Origin: Hofstenia miamia | Lineage: Eukaryota; Xenacoelomorpha; Acoela | Assembly (NCBI GenBank): GCA_004352715.1 | Contig: SCFE01000106.1 | Span: 193,358 to 257,357, forward strand | Length of the DNA stretch: 64,000 nucleotides | Direction of reading: 5' to 3' | In this document: piece by piece, positions 23,118 to 34,456 of the stretch | Numbering within the stretch: the first letter of the stretch is position 1 | How the letters are laid out: every line of letters starts with the position of its first letter | The notes under the pieces: model-generated | Told to the model about the DNA's origin: nothing | The model's input: the letters and a program-made list of their open reading frames with translations, nothing else | The model's database searches: none | Program-made: the position numbers and the translations under genes

Positions 23118-24611
23118 ATGTCTCAAGAGCAACTTTCTGAAGAACAAGAAGAGTTTCAGTCGAGATATAAAGGCTCACTTAAATATACATTACTCGTTAC
23201 CATTTATTCTGGGTTGGTAACTGGCTACACTGTATCGTTTTTACCAGGGTATTTACGAGATCTGAATCCTTACGAACAAGATGTTACCTTCATACAAAGC
23301 ATGTTCCTTGCATTTGGTTCACTTGGTGCAATTCTGGGAGGATTTTTGTTTGGATATCTGACGACAAAACATAGCGCTAGACTCCTAATTGTTGGGTCAA
23401 ACATTCTTAGCTTTATCTCAGTGTTTCTTTTTGGGTATGCCAATCTCGTCCCGAACGACTGGCGTTATCCATGGGTCGTGTTTTTGTCATTTGTAACAGG
23501 CATTAGTGCAGGAAATGTCGCTCTTGTTCGAACCTATGTAAGTTTAGCAATTAGGAAGCCTGAAGTTAGAGTAGAAATGCTAGGTTACGTATCAGCTGTT
23601 CATGGACTCGGCCACTTAGCGTCTACTCTCCTAGTCTCTTTTTTCTCATTTTTCAGCGTTTCTACTGCGTACAATTCGCACCTTCCTATTTTTGATTGCA
23701 ACACTTTAGTTATATATGCTGTTGCGATTTTAGGTTTAGTTGTAGCCTTTTTTTCTTACTACTCAATAATGGATCTCGATGAAATAAATGAATTTCTTGA
23801 TCAAGATGAAAAGAAAAGCTCTGGCGGCAAGAGAATTCTTAGAAAAGCACTATCACGTCCAGAAATCAAGAAAAGTTTCTCAAGTCGAATTACGTTCATT
23901 TCGTGGACTGGAGCATTAATCATGAATTTTATTTGGATGCTGAATACCTTGATCATTCCCACCTGTAACTTCAGCAATTTGTATAGTGCAGAGTTCAACT
24001 ATACAAATGAGATAGCAACAAAGCACGCCAATAAATTGACAATGAGGGGTGGATTTCTTGGTCTACTGGGATACATGCTAGCCATTCATTGTATGCAACG
24101 CATGCATGCCCATTATTTGCTAATCGGGTCTTTCATAGCCAACTTTTTCAGCTATTTCTTAATCTTTCCAGCTTTTGGATCAAAAACTCTAGTGCATCAA
24201 CTTCCTTCTCTAGATTATGGTTGCGTTTATTCATGGTGCGATAGTGAAAAGGCGTTGGAGAGTTGGCAAATAACTGCATGGGGTTTACTACATAGCTTTT
24301 TAAGTTCGTTTATTCTTGTAAGTGTTACGGCATCACATGGTGTCATTGTATCAATTCAAAAGAAGCATTCTGTTCATCAAACCCTCTTTACAGTCTTCGG
24401 ATTCATGGGCACTCTGCTGAATCCATTGTTTATATTGAATACATTCAGTTCTTTGGGATTGACTTGGTTGACCGGAATTGAACTAGTCTTCTTAGCGTTT
24501 GCTGTTCTCATTTTAGTTGTGTATAGTGTTCTTTTTCTATACGTAAAAGATGATGTTAATTTGCCACACTTAAAGAGCAGCGAGGACGAAAAAGCCGAAG
24601 CTGGGCTGTAG
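23118..24611 (+). CDS. MFS transporter, MFSD8/CLN7-like, intronless
   Basis: A 497-residue integral membrane protein with about 12 hydrophobic segments, in two six-helix halves separated by a charged cytosolic loop (about 218-257, rich in D/E/K). The loop GYLTTKHSARL (79-89) matches MFS motif A after TM2. SAGNVALVRTYVS (130-142) resembles the GNVAVxRSYV segment of MFSD8/CLN7, a lysosomal MFS protein. The Cys-Tyr-x-Trp-Cys pattern near 369-374 is lumenal. N-terminal and C-terminal tails are hydrophilic, the former with an acidic run (EEQEEF). The frame is open throughout, with a TATA box upstream and AATAAA at 24662, so it appears to be a live gene without introns. That is unusual for this family and may point to retrocopy origin. 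Substrate is not deducible. Confidence 0.75.
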   Translation: MSQEQLSEEQEEFQSRYKGSLKYTLLVTIYSGLVTGYTVSFLPGYLRDLNPYEQDVTFIQSMFLAFGSLGAILGGFLFGYLTTKHSARLLIVGSNILSFISVFLFGYANLVPNDWRYPWVVFLSFVTGISAGNVALVRTYVSLAIRKPEVRVEMLGYVSAVHGLGHLASTLLVSFFSFFSVSTAYNSHLPIFDCNTLVIYAVAILGLVVAFFSYYSIMDLDEINEFLDQDEKKSSGGKRILRKALSRPEIKKSFSSRITFISWTGALIMNFIWMLNTLIIPTCNFSNLYSAEFNYTNEIATKHANKLTMRGGFLGLLGYMLAIHCMQRMHAHYLLIGSFIANFFSYFLIFPAFGSKTLVHQLPSLDYGCVYSWCDSEKALESWQITAWGLLHSFLSSFILVSVTASHGVIVSIQKKHSVHQTLFTVFGFMGTLLNPLFILNTFSSLGLTWLTGIELVFLAFAVLILVVYSVLFLYVKDDVNLPHLKSSEDEKAEAGL

Positions 24612-24661
24612 TAACTATATATTATCGAATACTTAAATGATAGCTTATTTGTACTTCGGTA

Positions 24662-24667
24662 AATAAA
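24662..24667 (+). terminator. Poly(A) signal of the MFS gene
   Basis: AATAAA 51 bases after the stop codon of the transporter, in an otherwise ordinary 3' flank. Confidence 0.5.
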
Positions 24668-24689
24668 TTGATCTCTATTTAAAAACTTT

Positions 24690-25506
24690 AGATTATTAGA
24701 TTTAGGTTAAATATATTTTTTTTGAAGAATTTATACATTTACAATGAATTTTAAATGAAAAAATTAAGAAGGGTCGTCTTTACTTTTTAATTATTTTAGA
24801 ATATGTTATCATGTGAAATGGCAAGTATGAAGAAAATAAAAAACATTTTGAACAAATCACTTTACCTATTTGTGCAATCAGAAAAGTTATCTTGAAAAGT
24901 TATCCCTTTTAGACTACGACACTGCACTTTGCATATCTTTTCTTATTGCATGAAAAGAAGCAATCTGAGATTCTTAAAATGTCAGTTTTGACTGCTTCAA
25001 AAACACAAATGAGAATTTATGCAGATTTAGAATTAAGTATTTCTAGGAAAAATCATAATTTATAGCATATATATTAGGAATATGATTATGAAATTGAGTG
25101 CACAAGCATGAAATATTTCTTAGAAAGAAATTGTTTCGATTCATGTAGTGAAAAACTCTAGATCCTTAAATTCATATAAATAAATCATTTTAGTTTCTTA
25201 AAAAATTATTTAGAAAAAATTAATTCATGGGCGTCGCTATTATAACTATGGTGATATTCATTATTTTTTTCCTATTTCAAGTCGACAAGATTCATAAAAG
25301 CTTAATAACTTTTAATTGCATTACTTGCAAGAGTTAATGCAGAAAGTGGCACGTATGTATGCCATTTTAGAGATTAATAGAATACCCTTTTGCTAATTTA
25401 ACCAACCATCTTGTATCAATAGCTATATCTGTGTTAAAATCCATGAATTTAATTTGTAGTTAATCTAAATAATGCTGTTAACAACTATATTATATAATGA
25501 AAGGCT

Positions 25507-25545
<39 letters not shown>

Positions 25546-28500
25546 AATTTTATGTAACTCACAGGAATAGACCAATTTCATTTCGAAAGATAAAAATAGG
25601 ATATATTTTTCTTTTCAAATTAAATATGATTCAAATTTTTAAAGATCCGGTTAAAAACGGTTAAAATCTGGTTAAGTTAAGAAGAAATCCGATCCGGTTA
25701 AAGTACATTGGGACGCACAGCACTAGTATATATAGATTTTAGAATCACCTGTAAGTTCATTTTAAATGTTGATTACCAGCGGCGGATCCAGTAAAGTTAG
25801 TAAGTAAGGGCGTGCACGTCGTAAAATGTTTAAATATATTTATTATTCATTTCGAACAAATGTGTTGCATAGGTACTTTTTACAATCATAAGCAAAACCA
25901 TTTTTTGAAACCTTGATGAAGCTAAGTAATAGTTTTAAAAAAAATAATTTAATTTACTAAATATACTCAATATTTTTTTTGGATTACGAAAAATTGTTTT
26001 TCGCCAATTTGCAAAAAAGTTCATTTTTAACAAGGAAATGTTTCAAATCAAAGGAGAAAAAATTCATAAAATTGATCATCTTAGCATATGTGTTTTTGGC
26101 CGCCAAATGAAGTAAGAAATGCGATTTTCACTATTTAAATATTTCAGTGTAACCAATATACTTCAGAATAGATTACTATTGAGTGTATTTGTTACTATAT
26201 GTGTTTTACCGCTTCATAATTTTAAGTGGGAATCCGCTACGTTCAGATTTCGTTTTGACAAACGTATTCATGTCGATCAATTTTTGAAAATGTGGCAGGG
26301 CTACAAATTTGTCAGTTTTCTGATTAATATAAATGCATTCGTGTAACGTAAATCTAGTAAAATAACCGATATACTAATAACTAATATTCCTTGTTTAAAT
26401 ATTTTGTTTATTCAAACAGAGGAATTCAGGATATTTATCCTTCAAACAATATTTATTTTTTTGAAAGAAGTTGAAGAGGAATCGCTAGGAAAAGATATTC
26501 GATTTTTTCCAAAAGACAATTGCACTTTAATGATGTTCCTGTCAACAGTGACCTCTTTTTAGCGGCCTGTGTGTACCTGATTTTGGCCATTCCTATACTT
26601 GAGTATAGTTACTAGTGATAAGCTTGATTAATTCCGCACCCGTCCGTCAAAGATTATACCTAGAATGCACGGCTTCAATTCATATCAAGAATGCAAAAAG
26701 TGGTCAATTGACCATATAACAGCATTATTATAAAATTCTCGAAAATATAATAATCTATATACAAGAAAATCACATGAACACCCATAAATATAAGGAATCA
26801 TGAAACAACCATTATTCATCGCATAAACATGAATTACAAAGTTGCTTTGAGCAAGATCCATAGACCATAGTTTGAGACCCACAGCATGTTTTCTGCGATT
26901 TATTATTTACAAGCTTGACAGTTTTCTGGTCAAAGTTTCTAGTGCAGCAATTGGACCTCTTGTAAAAGGTGCAATCTTTTCTTTTTTTGAATTTGAAATA
27001 CCATTTCGTTTTCCAAATCTAACGTTGTTTGCACACAATTCAAATAATTGTATAAGCAACTCCCTCCTGGTCCTGGATTTCATTTTTGTTTTCTTCCAAA
27101 GCGTCGAGGGGCCATCTAAATATAGTTGAACTACTTGTATAGAGCACCCCCTTTCTGTGATTGTAGTCATTGATCATTTGTGTTCTTGTTTTGGATTTTG
27201 AATCCACAATTGCGTTTTTAAGAATTGTTGAAATTCCAGCACAAGCCTCAATGTGCTTGGATTTGAATTTCAGTAGCAAGGTACCGTCAGATTCACTCAT
27301 AAAAAATTAAATCTCATGTAACTCCAAAAGTGTTATTTTTAATAAATTCAGTAAGTCCTTCAAGATGTTAAACTATATTGGTAGAAGGTGTTTACACGGT
27401 TGGTACAGTGTCACAAACATTTCGTATCCATTTTTGCCATCAGTTGCAATTTATTGACTGTTGGCTTCTGATAGATTGGAGCTGGATTATTCAAGGAACT
27501 TAGAACACTAGAATCGCAAGATGATACTGAAAAATAAAAAAACACCTGCGCTTTCATTCCCATTTATAGAAGATTCGCCGTCATCTTGAAAATTTGCAAA
27601 GATAGCGTATGCCTGTTGTTTTGAGAAGCGCATGACTAAATGAGTTTAATTGTTTTGAACATTGAGTTTCAGTCATTTGACTACCTTGAACATCCACGCA
27701 TTTTTATGGGACTAATGTAGATATATCAAGTTAGAAAAAATGCTCTTGAACATAGCTAAACTACTCACATCTCTTTGATGTCAAGAAATTTTAAGCACCG
27801 ACTCCAATTTGTTAATACGCAGTATTTAAGGTTTGTACAATAGTCAATTAACCACCTTGCGCATCCTAGGGTTAATTTCTTACCAGAACCCACTGTTACA
27901 CAAAATGCTTACAAGGCATCCGTATGTACCTGAAAATAAAATTTTCTTTGCTGGTCTTATGCAATTTAATCGTGTTCAACAAAATTTGGAAAACAAATCA
28001 ACCTCTCATTTTGTGTTATCTTTTAGCATTACATTTATAATTTGTTTTTGAAAAATGTATTTTAATTGATATGTACATAATGTAGAATGCAAATTTTGCA
28101 GGTAGCCACCCGTACATGAGAAAAATCTTGCACACCCACCCGTTCCTGCACATCACTAACGGGATGCTATTTCACGAATACTGGCGGATGCTGGTAAAGA
28201 ATAAAAATAACGGGTACAACAATGCAAAAACGCAGAAACACAATGTTATGAAATTATTCACTTCTTATGGAAACTTCGCAATATGCCCTTAAATGTCTAG
28301 ACACTGTCTGGAACGCTTTGTTATTATTGTATTAGTTTGTTCCTGACAGTCTCAATGCGTTTTCAAAATATTCCAATCAATTATGGTATACGTAAATGAT
28401 TTTGTTTACTCCCTTTGCATTTAACTGAGCTTTTAGGGATAGAAAAAAAAACGAAATTTAATTTCTCCACGTGTTTTATATTTTTTCAATAGAAATAATG

Positions 28501-28880
28501 TTACTAATTAATGTGTAGTATAAAAATAGCAAGGGACTCTATCTATATTCTTGAACTGCTACCAACACCATTAAAGCCAAAGCCAAACGAAGTTGGCTGT
28601 TTAGTGACAACGTCAAAACTTGCTCGTCATACTTGACAATTACAATTAGTTTTTAACTTTGCATAGTTTCTTAAATTGTGTTATGGATTTCGGATGGGTA
28701 CGACTAAGGCTTTTTAGTGATGAGCATTGAACATTTTAAACCAAGTCTGACCTGGTCTGCCCCATTTAAATTAATGCAAATTCGCCCACATTTTTATTTT
28801 ATAACTAAAAAAGTACATGTGAATCCTATGATAGAAAAAACCAAATTAGATATTGCCAAAAGATAAGACATTTACATTTA
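24690..28880. other. Long stretch without a supported gene
   Basis: It holds an (AT)n tract at 25513-25542 and scattered 60-90-codon frames with no recognised domain. Minus-strand frames at 26685-27300 overlap in two phases and could be a decayed coding region, but no motif supports it. Confidence 0.45.
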
Positions 28881-28889
28881 CATTAAAAG

Positions 28890-30860
28890 GTACGGTAATT
28901 AATTTATCTGATCGAATTCTCACTAAAGACGAAGAAATGGCTTTATCTCTAGGAATGGAGATGTCATGAACAAAAAAGATTGATAAAAATTTAGCCAAAA
29001 TTGAAACAATGTTTGTTTTCACAATTATTGAAATAAAAAAATCCTAGTGAAATTGAATATGATGAACTGAAATTCAAATTGAAATAAATATTTAAAATTA
29101 TATAAACAAAAAATTTCACATTCCACCTGAATTAATGAAATTAAAAACGTAATTAAGGATCTAGACAATGATAAAAGTATCTACATATCAAAATTTCATA
29201 AAGCTAATGGGATTGTCGTAGATAATAATAACAGATACATTGCAGAATGAAGAAAATCTAGATGATGATACAAAATTCAAAAAGGCTTTGTTAAATATGA
29301 AGAAAACGTGTACTTCCTTATTTCAATCTCAAGAAGATAAAATTAATAAAACACTTCTTCAAAAGAAAAATTCTGGATACATCGACAAAGAGTATTATAA
29401 TTGATTTCACAACACTGACTGTCAGCCACCAAAACTATGCGGTCATTGTAAAATACATAAAAACTCAACATCTATAGACCTATTTTATCAATGGTTATTT
29501 CACATGTTTATAACTTATCTAATTGCCTTGATGAAAAATTAAGTCATTTATGCCTAAAACATTTGTTCTTACTAATACTTATAAATTTAAAAATGAAATT
29601 ACCATTATTCATTGTTACATGTTTAGTTACGATGCAAAACGTTTGTTTACATCAATTGCAGTTAAGAAAACCATTCATCATAATATCGCTAATACCTGAA
29701 TCAGCCTTTCCATTTATTAATAAAACACGACAAAAGTTTTTATTATTAACTTCATCAAAAATTTACTTTCTTTTTGAAAATGAAGTGTATAAGCAACATG
29801 ATGGGATGACGATGGGGTCTCCATTAGGTACAAAGCTTGCCAATTTCACAATGGATTTAATAGAAAAGACTTTTTTAACTTAAGAACGCCACCATTATAT
29901 TACAAACGTTATGTCTATGTTTTTTTGTTTAATGGAAAACCAACACCATGCATCAATGTTTCTTATTTCATATATTCATTCACAACTAAGTGAAATTCAA
30001 TTTACTTGTGAAAAAGATGATTCGGTAAATTTTTCAGATGCAACATTGAAAAACCTACTAACACCGGATTATATATTATATACACCATTTCAATCAAATA
30101 TAAACATTCAATTCCGAAAAACTTGTTTAGAAGAGTTGTTTTACTATCATTGAACTACAATGTATTTACAAAAGCTTTTGACAAAATATTTGAAAATCTA
30201 AGATCTAATGAGTATCTTGAAAACTTACTGCAAGAGATTTTAAAAGAAGCTCTAACATCCTCTTCATTAGAACACAATTCACAAGAAAACAAAGAATATA
30301 TTTTGGAAGGTACATTTTATTAAACCACAGGAAACACGTCTTAAGAAATCTTTATATAATTAAAATAGAAAACTAAGTAAATCAGGCATTATGCCAATTT
30401 TAATTCGGAAAAAACATCAAATTTAATTCGTAACAAGAATCTATTAAAAAAAAATTGGTTTCATCAATTGTTTAAGCATATAATTATGAGAAGTTTGACG
30501 GTTTCTACATGATGGAACTAAAAGGAATTTGAAAACACGCATCCAAAAACATCTTTAGTTACACTTACAATTTGAAATTTATATGCACTCTAAATACATA
30601 GAGCATCAACATCCGACTTTAATGAAACACAAATGCACCAAGATAGCAGAATCAATTTATATTAAGGAAGAGAAACCTAATTTAAATACAAAATGTCATC
30701 AAGCTCTTTATTTATTTTAGTTTATCTTGATTTTAATTAATGATTTGTAAATTTATATTTTTGCCATCAAATAATTTTTTGTTTTTGACTGACGATGGTA
30801 AAGTAAAAACCGAAAGTACTTTCAATTAAAATGTTCGGTCTTTTTTCATAAAATGACAAA
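28890..30860 (+). pseudogene. Penelope-like retroelement (RT plus GIY-YIG tail), decayed
   Basis: The translated pieces follow the order of a Penelope-like element. A block like DKSIYISKFHKANGIVV (about 29160-29220) matches the N-terminal ILKADKG-type motif. PPKLCGHCKIHK (about 29424) matches the YGLPKIHK motif. KQHDGMTMGSPLGTKLANF (29797-29850) is the highly typical YxQxxGxAMGSPLG motif of the RT. After several frame breaks a remnant of the Cys-rich GIY-YIG endonuclease follows (about 30490-30620). The 3' end (about 30860) runs into an (AT)n tract. Such elements copy by target-primed reverse transcription. Copies of the 3' part occur at 47661, 49606 and, on the minus strand, 37430. Confidence 0.75.
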
Positions 30861-30882
30861 GAAACTTAGCATTAAAGCAACA

Positions 30883-30901
30883 ATATATATATATATATAT
30901 G
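30883..30901. repeat. (AT)n microsatellite at the Penelope 3' end
   Basis: Short dinucleotide tract directly after the conserved 3' tail of the Penelope-like element; the 47.7-kb copy ends the same way. Confidence 0.8.
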
Positions 30902-31207
30902 CCTTAATAAAGCAGACGCTTGCCCCCTCTACTCTTCTTGACTATTTTGCTGTCTGTCTTTGCATTTTTATAGAAGTAATGTAATGGCGATAAAGCACAT
31001 TTTTGCTACCTATTCTAGCTACTCAGAAACCGATTTTAACCGGAAATTTCCTCCTTAGAGCAGAGTGACAAAAAAATTTTTATTCCAAACATTTTTTCAG
31101 AATAATGTTTGATAGCATTTATTTAATGTTAAATTCAACACGCTTTCAATAGTTATCTATAGTGGTTCTGTAGCATTCTTGTGATAAAAATTCAAAAATG
31201 ATAAAAC

Positions 31208-31213
31208 TTTATT
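31208..31213 (-). terminator. Candidate poly(A) signal of the small membrane protein gene
   Basis: AATAAA on the minus strand, about 70 bases after the stop codon at 31284. Confidence 0.35.
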
Positions 31214-31283
31214 ATATTTGCTGCGACTTGTTGAATAATGTAAAATTCAAAAAGCTCAAAATTCTAACCAAGCAACTATTTCA

Positions 31284-31490
31284 TTAGAAAGCAACGAACC
31301 CTTCATTTGTAAAAACTTTGTTTCTGGGAGGACTAATCTCAAGTCTTTGATTTAATCGTCGCTGTCGTTGAATAGCTTCTGTCATGAATTTCTCAACCAA
31401 TATTCTGCCTACGAGATAAACGAGTGATATGGCTCCAAGCAGAAGAAGCAACTGTGCAACAATTTGAAAGAACAAAGGAGGAATATCCAT
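31284..31490 (-). CDS. Small single-pass membrane protein (candidate)
   Basis: This frame encodes 68 residues from the ATG at 31490 (MDIPPLFFQIV...). I prefer that start over the ATG nine codons upstream because of its better context (GACATGG). Residues 5-30 are strongly hydrophobic and form one membrane span. It is followed by a basic, glutamine-rich segment (QRQRRLNQRL) that would sit on the cytosolic side. The C-terminus is short and polar. A poly(A) signal follows at suitable distance. It resembles small integral membrane proteins in design, but I do not recognise the family, and it could be one exon of a larger gene. It lies between a Penelope-like element and a Harbinger remnant. Confidence 0.4.
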   Translation of the reverse strand: MDIPPLFFQIVAQLLLLLGAISLVYLVGRILVEKFMTEAIQRQRRLNQRLEISPPRNKVFTNEGFVAF

Positions 31491-31635
31491 GTCGTCTTTA
31501 CATAAACTGTTTAACATTTGTTGACAATTACATTCTTAAATTGGACAGCTAATGTTTTGGAGAAATAGTCCTAGTACACTATAAAACAGTGAACTCAAAC
31601 TAATTTGAGCATCTGGTATTGTTAGCTGATTCTAA

Positions 31636-32533
31636 AGTAGCGAGCTCACCTAAAACTTTGCGTACTACTTTTTGGGTAATTATATAGTTCACAGCAAAAA
31701 TATTTGCGTACACACTTACAACTTTGCAAACAACTTTTTAGTTGAATTATATGTAGTGCCATTTTTATAAAAAATTAAATCTACCAGTAAATTACACTGC
31801 AACCAATACAATGAAGCAGTCTGAAGGAAAAAGACATAGTTTAGAAGGCACCTTGCGCAATTTAAATCAGTTATGTAAATAATAATGCGTGGGTAAATTG
31901 TTTTTGTCACAATGAATCGAGCTATAGCAACACGCCTAATTGCAGTTTATGTCAATAAAAAAACGCCAAAATCGTAAGAAATCTAAAAAATTATGGACCA
32001 AAGAACGGATTTTAAAAAGATACATGTATGGTGTAACTGCATTTATCAGATGAAACATGTTTTGCGAATTTTATAGAATAATTACTGATCATTTCGATTT
32101 CCTTTTGAATTGTTTGGGAAGTTACTTGAAAAGCAATAAAGCTGCGTTAGAGAGGTTATTTCACCAACTGATAGGCTTGGGGTTACTCTTCGATTTCTTG
32201 CAACAGGCGACAGTTTTACCGATTTGGGAAATCAACAGTAGGAAAAATCGTATTGGAGACTTTTAAAAAATTAATAACACTAATTTTAAAATTATTATTA
32301 TAATATAATAATTATATCATCTGTTAATTTATTAAAATAATTTTCTTCATTTGTAGTTATATTTTTATTAAAGAAAAGTAGTTTGTTACAAAATGTAAAT
32401 TGTGCACTCCTCAGAAATAGATTATTGAATTAAAAGTTCACAACAAAGTTGGAATCGCGTACACACAACTTTTCTTGTGCGCCTCATGAAATCAAGATAG
32501 GTTGCGCGCAAAGTTGTAAGTGTGCACGCTACT
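31636..32533 (+). mobile_element. PIF/Harbinger transposon remnant
   Basis: The left end AGTAGCGAGCTCACCTAAAA and the right end, read in reverse, AGTAGCGTGCACACTTACAA are inverted repeats. They continue with ACTTTGCG on both sides. The element is flanked by TAA (31633-31635 and 32534-32536), the 3-bp TWA target of Harbinger elements. It is internally deleted to 0.9 kb and carries only a transposase fragment. Confidence 0.75.
31966..32267 (+). pseudogene. Harbinger transposase N-terminal fragment
   Basis: In two alternating frames this reads LWTKERILKRYMYG, then FDFLLNCLG, and then, in the next phase, RLGVTLRFLATGDSF. The last is the signature N-terminal block of PIF/Harbinger DDE transposases (eRLaiTLRFLatGdsf). 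The catalytic DDE half is absent and at least one frameshift is present, so it is a dead fragment. It sits inside matching Harbinger inverted repeats. Confidence 0.75.
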
Positions 32534-32889
32534 TAACACTAGAAGAGCGGATGCGTCAATTGACGCATTTTTTTCTATTTATTCATTAATTACTTATTTA
32601 TAATGTTTCTAAAGCTCTTCTTCCATGACTTATTTTTTTAATATAATATTTATATTTTGAAAATTTTGACAAAAATTTCAAAAAATTGATTCAAACAAAA
32701 AAGAATTATGGCTGAAACTACTAGAAAAGCTGTTTGCGTCAATTGACGCAATGTAATAGAAATTCCAAAAATCATAATTCTTTTAATGTTATGTAGTGTA
32801 CATGTGATTCAATTACTATTTTAATGTCATAGGCAAGAAAGCAATATAATATTGAAAGTACAAAAGGTAAATGCAATGAAATTTTCCTA

Positions 32890-33071
32890 TTCGGAATTTG
32901 TAGACGTGAACATTTGGTACAAATGTTAGCAATGCATTTTCCACTAGCTGGAAGTTCACAAATTGAGCATTTAGTAATAGTCCGGTTTCTAGTACAATGG
33001 CTTTTGATGGAACAATTGATTCTTCGTTTAAGTGGTGCAAAAGTTCGGGGAAGTGGAGCAACTTGTGGCAA
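32890..33071 (-). pseudogene. piggyBac transposase C-terminal Cys-rich domain
   Basis: The minus-strand frame contains KSHCTRNRTITKCSICELPA and then a CxxxxCxxC run. This matches the small RING/PHD-like zinc domain that ends piggyBac transposases and binds terminal DNA. It is separated from the catalytic part by an inserted repeat element (33092-33664). Confidence 0.6.
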
Positions 33072-33091
33072 GGTTGTTGAATTATTTTGGA

Positions 33092-33664
33092 AATTTTTTT
33101 GCTCCCCCCCCCCCCCCCCGCACTAACATTCTTTTCATAGAATATGGAGTGCTTGCATTAAAAGCAGGAAACAGGATTGGTTACTTCGATTTAGGTCTAT
33201 CAAATATTAAATTAGGTTTCTAGGTTTAGGAAATGTGTATTTCTGACTTTGGTTTAGGTTTTTTGGTCTATAAAAAATGTCTTAGATTAGAAATTTAAGT
33301 TTTAGTTTAGGAAAACCTAATTTTTGACTTTAGTTTAAGGCTTAGGTCTATAAAAAAATAGGAATTTAGGTTTTTCTGACTTTGGTTTTGGCCTATAAAA
33401 AATAGGAATTTATGTTTTTCTGATTGGTTTAGGGTTTTGGTCTATAAAAAATAATAACTTGTTAGGGTCATGATTGAAATTAGGTTAAGAATAGATCCTG
33501 AAAAGTGAAGAATAATCTAGTGTAATTAAGAACTATCCGGGAAATCAGGAAAAAACGAAGAACTGACCGGGATTAGGGTTAGGGTTGCCTAAATATATGT
33601 TTTATGCAAACATTCCATGTTCTATGAAAATAATGTTAGTGCAGAGAGGGGTGGAGCAAAAAAG
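33092..33664. mobile_element. Repeat element inserted in the piggyBac transposase
   Basis: 33094-33162 and 33595-33664 are inverted copies. Both contain TTTTTTGCTCC, a C/G-rich tract, and GCACTAACATTnTTTTCATA followed by ATGGAnTGnTTGCAT. In between is a minisatellite of GGTCTATAAAAAAT/TTAGGTTTTT units. The element separates two parts of one transposase, so it inserted after the piggyBac did. No coding capacity. Ends are accurate to about 5 bp. Confidence 0.65.
33198..33460. repeat. Degenerate minisatellite
   Basis: The phrase GGTCTATAAAAAAT (or GGCCTATAAAAAAT) recurs at about 33265, 33345, 33390 and 33439. TTTAGGTTT...CTGACTTTGGTTT lies between copies and unit length drifts from 45 to 80 bp. 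A TTAGGGTTAGGGTT telomere-like pair follows at about 33573. Confidence 0.7.
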
Positions 33665-34292
33665 ATCCTTATTTTGTAGCAAGTCACGACGCAGTTTCAT
33701 CAAGAAAGTTCTACGAAGCAGATTGGTAACAGGAGCCTTTTTATATAAAATGTAGGCGTTCAACCAAGCCAATTCGAGTAAACTATAAGAACCTGCCAGA
33801 GGTCACCGGCTTTAGTTGAATAGATTGACAAATGGAATCAAGCATGACGATGCCAAATTTATTTTCGTTATAAAACAATGTCTCTGGTTTTCTCTTTATA
33901 TATGACTGTGCTCTATTACCTCTGTGCTGTGTACTGAGATGGTAGACAGACTTTCTTTTCGCCTGGTATTGTGTCAAATGGATGGTTCCAGATTGATAAA
34001 AAATGCTTTCATATAGACTCATCTTCTTCGGAAGAGGCAACTCGCGTCTGTTTGGTCTCACAATACCAACTAATATTGTTTTCTGTAGAAGTAATCCTTC
34101 TGTCAAGTCCTTGTTAGTGAAGAAGTTATCACAGGTGATATTATAACTTTTCCCATATATAGGTTCTGTCAAATTCATAACCACATGAGTGACTAAACCA
34201 AACTGACGATTCTCATCTGCTCTGACATATGGAATAATATTGTAGCAGAACTTGTTATAATTGCGCACATAATTATGCTTTTTAACGGTCAA
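33608..34292 (-). pseudogene. piggyBac transposase catalytic part
   Basis: The 34292-33783 frame carries FGLVTHVVMNL, GKSYNITCDNFFTNKDL (with the catalytic Asp of CDNFFT) and VGIVRPNRRELP. These are hallmark segments of the piggyBac DDE domain. The frame then stops. A second frame (33781-33610) gives the usual C-terminal part (LAWLNAYILYKK, then RRTFLMKLRRDLL). The region between them, which should hold the third catalytic Asp (GVDxxDQ), appears deleted. The N-terminus is also missing. The transposase is inactive. Element type is confirmed by TTAA flanks and CACTAGAA ends. Confidence 0.85.
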
Positions 34293-34456
34293 AATACGGA
34301 GTTAGCTGTGTAGTTAGTAAAGTTAACCCTAGCCGTGTTGAATTTCACATATTAATTTGTGGATGTGCATCAAACTAGTGAAAATAAAATTATTGCGTCA
34401 ATTGACGCCATCCGCGCTTCTAGGTAGTGAAAAAGTGTCGCGCTTCTAGTGGTAAT

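Larger units (their letters stand above)
32537..34452 (-). mobile_element. piggyBac element abutting the Harbinger remnant
   Basis: The left terminus CACTAGAAGAGCGGATGCGT follows TTAA (32533-32536). The right terminus, in reverse, starts CACTAGAAGCGCG next to GTAA (34453-34456, a one-base-changed TTAA), and a second copy of CTAGAAGCGCGGATG lies just inside. The 14-bp palindrome GCGTCAATTGACGC occurs near both ends and again at about 32736. The minus-strand frame is a piggyBac transposase. Confidence 0.85.

Noticed and set aside
26685-27300. Overlapping minus-strand frames (65-87 codons)
   Set aside because: They look protein-like but are in two phases, with no domain or splice signals I could defend.
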